DNA of 64,000 bases, taken from positions 1 to 64,000 of the forward strand of contig DCHF01000051.1 of assembly GCA_002315555.1 (NCBI GenBank). The letters run 5' to 3'. Source of the DNA: Lachnospiraceae bacterium UBA1759. GTDB lineage: Bacteria; Bacillota; Clostridia; Lachnospirales; Lachnospiraceae. This document shows positions 59,955 through 64,000 of this stretch, one piece after another. The notes beneath the pieces are model-generated. The model was not told the origin of the DNA. It did no database searches and saw nothing but the letters and a program-made list of their open reading frames with translations. A program made the translations under genes and the position numbers. How positions within the stretch are numbered: position 1 is the stretch's first letter; every line of letters starts with the position of its first letter.

Positions 59955-61625
59955 ATGAAACATACAAGATGGTACAAGGACCGCGTTTTTTATCAGATCT
60001 GGCCCAGAAGCTTCTGCGACGGAAACGGCGACGGCATCGGCGACCTGTGGGGCGTCCTTGAAAAACTGGATTATCTGAAATCACTGGGCATCGGCGGCAT
60101 CTGGTTTTCGCCGCTGTATCCGTCTCCCAACGCGGACTGCGGCTATGACATCGCGGATTATATGGATATTTCCGCGGAGTATGGCGGCATGGAAGCGTTC
60201 GAAAAGGTGCTCGAGGAAGCACATAAGCGCGATATGAAGGTCATTATGGACCTGGTGGTCAACCACACGAGCGATGAGCATGAGTGGTTCCAAAAGTCGC
60301 GCAGGCGCATCGACCCGTACACCGATTACTACATCTGGCGCCCGGCCCCGGAGAACGGCAAGCTGCCGAACAACTGGGATTCCCACTTTGAAGGCAAAGC
60401 CTGGACCTGGGATGAGGTCCGTCAGGAATACTATCTCCATCTGTTTGCTGTCAAACAGCCCGACCTCAATATGGACAATCATTTTGTGCGTGAGGAGGTC
60501 AAAAGGATTCTGGACTTCTGGCTTTCCAAAGGGGTCGATGGTTTCCGCGAGGACGTCATCACCTTCATTTCCAAAAAGGAAGGCCTGCCGAATGACCCGC
60601 TTATGCCAAGCGCACGCGGCATCCGGTATTATAACCACGGCCCGCATCTGCACGAATACCTGCAGGAGTTCAAGCATGAGGTTCTGGACAACTATGACTG
60701 CATGACGATTGCTGAGGCACCGCTCGTATCGCCTGAGAAAGCGCTCGAGTACGTCGATGAAAGCGGTACTAACGAGTTCGATATGATGATCCAGTTCCAG
60801 TGCATGTGCGCAAACTGCCTGTTCCTGGACTTTATTCCGACACCGTTCTCACTGCGCCGGTTAAAGCATGCCTTCTCAAACTGGCAGAAGAAGCTGAACG
60901 GCCGCGCATGGAACCTTTTGTATCTTGAAAATCACGATCATCCGCGCGTCGTTTCCCGCTACGGCAGCGAGCGTTTCTGCGTGAAATCCGCGAAGATGCT
61001 CTGTGCATCGTATATGTTCCAGCAGGGAACGCCCTTTGTGTATCAGGGGCAGGAGCTCGGTATGACCAACTGGTACCCGGAAAGCATTGATGCGTACGAG
61101 GATGTACAGACATTGAATCAGCACACGGACTGGCCGGAGGAGAAGCGATTGAAGCTGTACCATCGGGCGTCCAGGGATTCCGCCCGCACGCCGATGCAGT
61201 GGAGTGCGGAGGAAAATGCCGGTTTCACGACCGGGACGCCGTGGCTCTCCGTGAATGAGAATTATACGGAGATCAATGCAGCGGAGCAGGAACAGGATCA
61301 GGATTCGGTGCTGAATTTCTACAGAAAGGCCATCGACCTGAGAAAACGCCTGAGTGTTGTGAAAAACGGCGAATATCGCGAATACATGAAGTTTTCCGGG
61401 AAGGTGTATATGTACACCCGCAGAGAAGGCAGGAAGACGCTGCTTGTGGTGGCGTCCTATACGGAGAAGGCGGTGAAGGTCCGTCCCGCGCTTCTGACCG
61501 GTCTTCCGGAGGAATTCTTTGACGCAAAGAACTGCGTGCTGACCAACAACAGCGTCAATGCAAACGGTGCAAGCTTTACTATGCGCCCGTACGAAGTCCG
61601 TGTCTATTATTCCGGAAATGTGTAA
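59955..61625 (+). CDS. Alpha-glucosidase (GH13 family, oligo-1,6-glucosidase-like)
   Basis: A 556-aa retaining alpha-glucosidase of the GH13 superfamily. The catalytic nucleophile is Asp200 in 'DGFREDVI', the acid/base Glu254 in 'CMTIAEAPLV' and the transition-state Asp328 in 'LENHDHPR'. 'DLVVNHTSDEHEWFQKSRRRIDPYTDYYIWRP' is the domain-B pattern of oligo-1,6-glucosidase, trehalose-6-phosphate hydrolase and sucrose isomerase relatives, so the exact specificity is open. Length is normal (550-560). No signal peptide, so it is cytoplasmic. GGTGGAGGAATCT precedes the ATG. Likely cotranscribed with the deacetylase 30 bases upstream. Confidence 0.9.
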   Translation: MKHTRWYKDRVFYQIWPRSFCDGNGDGIGDLWGVLEKLDYLKSLGIGGIWFSPLYPSPNADCGYDIADYMDISAEYGGMEAFEKVLEEAHKRDMKVIMDLVVNHTSDEHEWFQKSRRRIDPYTDYYIWRPAPENGKLPNNWDSHFEGKAWTWDEVRQEYYLHLFAVKQPDLNMDNHFVREEVKRILDFWLSKGVDGFREDVITFISKKEGLPNDPLMPSARGIRYYNHGPHLHEYLQEFKHEVLDNYDCMTIAEAPLVSPEKALEYVDESGTNEFDMMIQFQCMCANCLFLDFIPTPFSLRRLKHAFSNWQKKLNGRAWNLLYLENHDHPRVVSRYGSERFCVKSAKMLCASYMFQQGTPFVYQGQELGMTNWYPESIDAYEDVQTLNQHTDWPEEKRLKLYHRASRDSARTPMQWSAEENAGFTTGTPWLSVNENYTEINAAEQEQDQDSVLNFYRKAIDLRKRLSVVKNGEYREYMKFSGKVYMYTRREGRKTLLVVASYTEKAVKVRPALLTGLPEEFFDAKNCVLTNNSVNANGASFTMRPYEVRVYYSGNV

Positions 61626-61626
61626 T

Positions 61627-61641
61627 GAAAGCTCCGCTTTC
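61627..61641 (+). other. Small 6-bp hairpin after the alpha-glucosidase gene
   Basis: GAAAGC / GCTTTC around the loop TCC. No T-run follows, so it may be only a weak terminator. Confidence 0.35.
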
Positions 61642-61724
61642 GTGATTCTGTTCACACTTTTTTAATAACATCGCGTTATAGTGTGGTTGCGAGGTACGGA
61701 GTGCCCACATGAAAGGTATGTATT

Positions 61725-62702
61725 ATGTTGAGTGATAAGACGGAAAAGAAGATCTTTGGTGTGACCGGTGCGCTGGCGCTTATGGGCGGTGCGGCCGTAA
61801 TGACCTATAAAACCCTGAATCTCCTCATGAAGGAGGCGATGGACCGTGATGAGCCCGAAGCGGTCAGCCGTATGAAGGATAAGCTGGAGGGCTATGTCAT
61901 CGACCCGGAGCTTCTGGCAACCCTCATGAACGCGAAGGCGGACCTGGAAAGCAAGGTAACGGAGACCGTGGAGATGGAAAGCTTTGACGGTACGCACCTG
62001 GTGGCGCACTGGTATCCGGCGGAAAATGCAAAGCGTACGCTGATCTGCATGCACGGCTGGCGGTCGTCCTGGTCTTCGGACTTTGGCATCATCGCGCCGT
62101 TCTGGCATGACTGCGGCTGCAATCTGCTGCTTTGCGAGCAGCGCGCGCAGGGCGGAAGCGACGGCGAACACATGAGCTTTGGCATGATGGAATGCCGCGA
62201 CTGCGCGGCGTGGGGACATTGGCTGAACGTCAACAAGCCTTCGGTCCTGCCGTTGTATCTGGCCGGCGTGTCGATGGGCGCAACGACTGTCCTTATGGCT
62301 TCCGGTCTGGAAGAACTCCCGGAGAATGTGCACGGCATTCTGGCCGATTGTGGATTCACCTCACCCGATGCCATCTGGAAGCATGTCATGCAGGATAATC
62401 TGAAACTTCTGTACAGCCCGCAGCGGCCCATTATTGAAGCGTTATGCAAACAGCGCATCAACATGGAAGCCGATGAATGGACTGCCCCCAGGTCCCTTGC
62501 ACGCTGCAAGGTGCCGGTCATTTTTGCCCACGGCACGGATGACTCCTTTGTTCCGGTGGAGATGACCTATGAAAACTACAAGGCCTGTGCATCTGAAAAG
62601 AGGCTGTTTGTGGTGCCCGGCGCGGACCACGGTATGAGTTATCTGGTCGACCGGAAGGGCTATGAAGAGAACAATCTGCGGTTTTTCAGGGACTACGACT
62701 GA
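61725..62702 (+). CDS. Alpha/beta hydrolase with N-terminal membrane segment
   Basis: A 325-aa hydrolase. Residues ~10-32 are hydrophobic ('FGVTGALALMGGAAVMTYKTLN') and may be a membrane anchor. The catalytic domain has 'LICMHGWRSSWSSDF' (oxyanion loop), 'EQRAQGGSDG', the elbow 'GVSMGATTV' with the nucleophile Ser, and a late Asp in 'FAHGTDDSFVP' with His in 'VPGADHGMSY'. This pattern is the one of the YqiA/BAAT-like or 'DUF1749'-type serine hydrolases that cleave small esters or acylated compounds. A TATAGT at 61677-61682 lies 43 bases before the ATG but has no good -35. Function unknown. Confidence 0.82.
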   Translation: MLSDKTEKKIFGVTGALALMGGAAVMTYKTLNLLMKEAMDRDEPEAVSRMKDKLEGYVIDPELLATLMNAKADLESKVTETVEMESFDGTHLVAHWYPAENAKRTLICMHGWRSSWSSDFGIIAPFWHDCGCNLLLCEQRAQGGSDGEHMSFGMMECRDCAAWGHWLNVNKPSVLPLYLAGVSMGATTVLMASGLEELPENVHGILADCGFTSPDAIWKHVMQDNLKLLYSPQRPIIEALCKQRINMEADEWTAPRSLARCKVPVIFAHGTDDSFVPVEMTYENYKACASEKRLFVVPGADHGMSYLVDRKGYEENNLRFFRDYD

Positions 62703-62732
62703 AGTTTTTCTGAAATACCGAGAAAAATAAAT

Positions 62733-62742
62733 GCATTAATGC
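62733..62742. promoter_or_regulatory. Palindrome GCATTAATGC next to the NAD gene promoter
   Basis: A perfect 10-bp palindrome 12 bases upstream of the -10 box TATACT (62754-62759), where a repressor could block the promoter. The regulator is not known. Confidence 0.35.
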
Positions 62743-62802
62743 GGAAGTGAATGTATACTGGTTGCAGGAAACAATGGACGTCTTTGACGGGGAGGATGAG
62801 AG

Positions 62803-63357
62803 ATGAGCGGAAAAGCCTACGAGCTCGGACTGATGGTCGGCAGATTCCAGACGCTGCATGCCGGACATATCGATATGATTGAAACGGCCCTGAAGGTCAG
62901 CGATAAGGTGGGGATCTTTGTGGGATCCGCACAGGAATCGGGAACCGCGAAGAATCCGTTTTCCTATGAACTCCGGAAAGAGATGCTGGAGCGGATCTTC
63001 GGCGAACGGATCATCGTGAAGCCGCTGCCGGATATCGGCGTGGGGAATAACAGCCGCTGGGGCGATTACGTGCTGAAAATGACCCGGGAAAGCTTTGGAC
63101 GCCTTCCGGATGTGGTCGTTTCCGGCAAGGAATCCAGGAGAAGCACCTGGTATGACGGAGAAGACGGAGAAAATATCGCCGAGCTTCTGGTACCGAAGCG
63201 GATCAGCATTTCCGCGACGGAAATGCGCGAGTTCCTGACCGAAGACCGGGAGGATGAATGGAAAAGATATGCGGATGAACGCCTTCATCCGATGTATGAA
63301 AAGCTTCGCGAGGCCATGCTGATCGCCAAGGACAACATGGAATCCGCAAGCATTTAA
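62803..63357 (+). CDS. Nicotinamide-nucleotide adenylyltransferase-like nucleotidyltransferase
   Basis: A 184-aa nucleotidyltransferase of the HIGH-type fold. 'GLMVGRFQTLHAGHIDMI' gives the H-x-G-H motif at His19-Ala-Gly-His22, and the C-terminal 'ISISATEMREFL' is the I-S-x-T/A-x-x-R motif. Both are typical of the archaeal-like NadM/NadR NMN adenylyltransferase group, which forms NAD from NMN and ATP; other cytidylyl or adenylyl transferases share the fold. The adjacent nicotinate phosphoribosyltransferase gene, 15 bases downstream, supports an NAD role. GGGAGGATGAGAG precedes the ATG. Confidence 0.8.
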   Translation: MSGKAYELGLMVGRFQTLHAGHIDMIETALKVSDKVGIFVGSAQESGTAKNPFSYELRKEMLERIFGERIIVKPLPDIGVGNNSRWGDYVLKMTRESFGRLPDVVVSGKESRRSTWYDGEDGENIAELLVPKRISISATEMREFLTEDREDEWKRYADERLHPMYEKLREAMLIAKDNMESASI

Positions 63358-63372
63358 TGAAGGGGAAATAAA

Positions 63373-64000
63373 ATGAAACTGGAACCGATCATCACATCAC
63401 TGTTGGACACCGACCTGTACAAGTTCAATATGGACCAGGTCATCTTCCACAAGCACACGGACCTGAACGGCGAGTATTACTTCAAGTGCAGAAATACCGA
63501 TGTTGTTTTCACACCGGAAATGCTGGAAGAAATCGATGCCCAGATCGACTGGCTGTGCGCACTCCGCTTTAAAAAAGAGGAGTTGGATTATCTCCGTTCG
63601 ATTCGATTTATCAAAAATGACTATGTGGAATTCTTACGCCTGTGGCATCCGATCCGTGAATATGTGGAGACCGGCCTTTCCGAAGACGGTGAGCTTTCCG
63701 TTGTAGTACGCGGACCGCTGTTTTCCGCGATGCAGTTTGAGATCTTCCTTCTGGAGATCATCAATGAAGTTTACTTCCGCATGCAGTATGACTATGAGGA
63801 GCTTCTTGTTTCCGCAAAGGAACGTCTGGATCAGAAGATCGACGATTTCAAGAGCGGCAAGTACACCTTCAAATTTGCCGAGTTCGGCTGCCGCCGCCGT
63901 CTTTCCAGAGAATGGCAGGATGAGGTCGTACGCCGTTTTGCGCAGGAGACCAATAACTGCGTCGGTACCTCCAACGTCTATCTGGCCATGAAGTATCATC
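63373..64000 (+). CDS. pncB: Nicotinate phosphoribosyltransferase, N-terminal part (cut by window end)
   Basis: The first 209 codons are present; no stop occurs before the window ends. It converts nicotinic acid and PRPP to nicotinate mononucleotide, the entry of the Preiss-Handler NAD salvage path. The N-terminus 'SLLDTDLYKFNMDQVIFHKH' is the family's PncB signature, 'ELSVVVRGPLFSAMQFEIFLLEIINEVYF' matches the next strand-helix block, and 'FAEFGCRRRLSREWQDEVV' contains the conserved F-G-x-R-R pattern. The ATG follows GAAGGGGAAATAAA. Paired with the adenylyltransferase just upstream, it makes a short NAD biosynthesis operon. Confidence 0.88.
   Translation, partial: MKLEPIITSLLDTDLYKFNMDQVIFHKHTDLNGEYYFKCRNTDVVFTPEMLEEIDAQIDWLCALRFKKEELDYLRSIRFIKNDYVEFLRLWHPIREYVETGLSEDGELSVVVRGPLFSAMQFEIFLLEIINEVYFRMQYDYEELLVSAKERLDQKIDDFKSGKYTFKFAEFGCRRRLSREWQDEVVRRFAQETNNCVGTSNVYLAMKYH

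Overview
The window reads as chromosomal DNA of an anaerobic, GC-rich member of the Clostridia, most likely a Lachnospiraceae-type gut or rumen bacterium. The signs are AGGAGG-type ribosome binding sites, sigma-A-like promoters (TTGACA/TATAAT, often with an extended TG), intrinsic terminators, a glycyl-radical enzyme with its activase, plant-sugar genes (ribulokinase, alpha-L-rhamnosidase, GH13 glucosidase, a GPH symporter) and repeated MATE exporters. The species assignment is inference. No rRNA, tRNA, CRISPR array, phage or transposase gene was seen. I annotate 57 protein genes, nearly all on the + strand, plus small genes, one small-RNA candidate, promoters and terminators.

Layout. 1-2180: an AT-rich block unlike the rest (GNAT acetyltransferase, alpha/beta hydrolase, methyltransferase) holding a perfect 19-bp palindrome, probably acquired DNA. 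2329-3198 (-): a NifX-type domain fused through a Cys/His/Gly-rich segment to a SlyD-type FKBP isomerase. 3492-9328: a run of a cell-surface amidase with seven Ig-like repeats, a degenerate aldo/keto-reductase-fold protein, an unknown helical protein and an M42 peptidase. 9329-9900: the only gene-free stretch over 300 bases; it holds a candidate ~65-nt minus-strand RNA, a palindrome, a tiny leader ORF with a terminator, and a promoter placed so that the next gene would be leaderless. 9901-18372: SNF2 helicase, MBL hydrolase, AEC transporter, two unknown proteins, M32 carboxypeptidase and a rhodanese-TtcA fusion. 18545-21012: a 42-aa ORF overlapping an XRE regulator, a zinc-ribbon membrane protein and a macro-domain protein.

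21126-30776 is a metabolic cluster: Gfo/Idh oxidoreductase, glycyl-radical activase, a glycyl-radical enzyme with an unusual active-site loop, two tandem beta-lactamase-fold serine hydrolases, ribulokinase, and a DUF1294-PI-PLC membrane protein. 30936-34738 is sbcDC, with a terminator-like hairpin in its leader. 34889-39931: glutamine-amidotransferase-like hydrolase, MATE exporter, a lipoprotein with three 39-bp repeats, methyltransferase, sulfatase. 40051-43851 (-): MATE exporter, GH78 rhamnosidase and a 74-aa protein.

44045-64000: TrmH methyltransferase, small membrane and coiled-coil proteins, a GH18-type peptidoglycan hydrolase, DUF3783, M19 dipeptidase, SDR plus AAA ATPase, a third MATE exporter, DUF362, exonuclease III, CinA C-terminal amidase, a 6-phosphogluconolactonase-like propeller, an MBL hydrolase, a 69-aa protein with a very strong promoter, GPH symporter, PIG-L deacetylase, GH13 alpha-glucosidase, an alpha/beta hydrolase, and an NAD pair (NMN adenylyltransferase, nicotinate phosphoribosyltransferase) cut by the window end.

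The themes are sugar scavenging (rhamnosidase, glucosidase, symporter, ribulokinase, sulfatase), peptide and cell-wall turnover, and nucleic-acid maintenance. The parts most worth following are the glycyl-radical locus, the NifX-FKBP and DUF1294-PLC fusions, and the structured region at 9329-9900.
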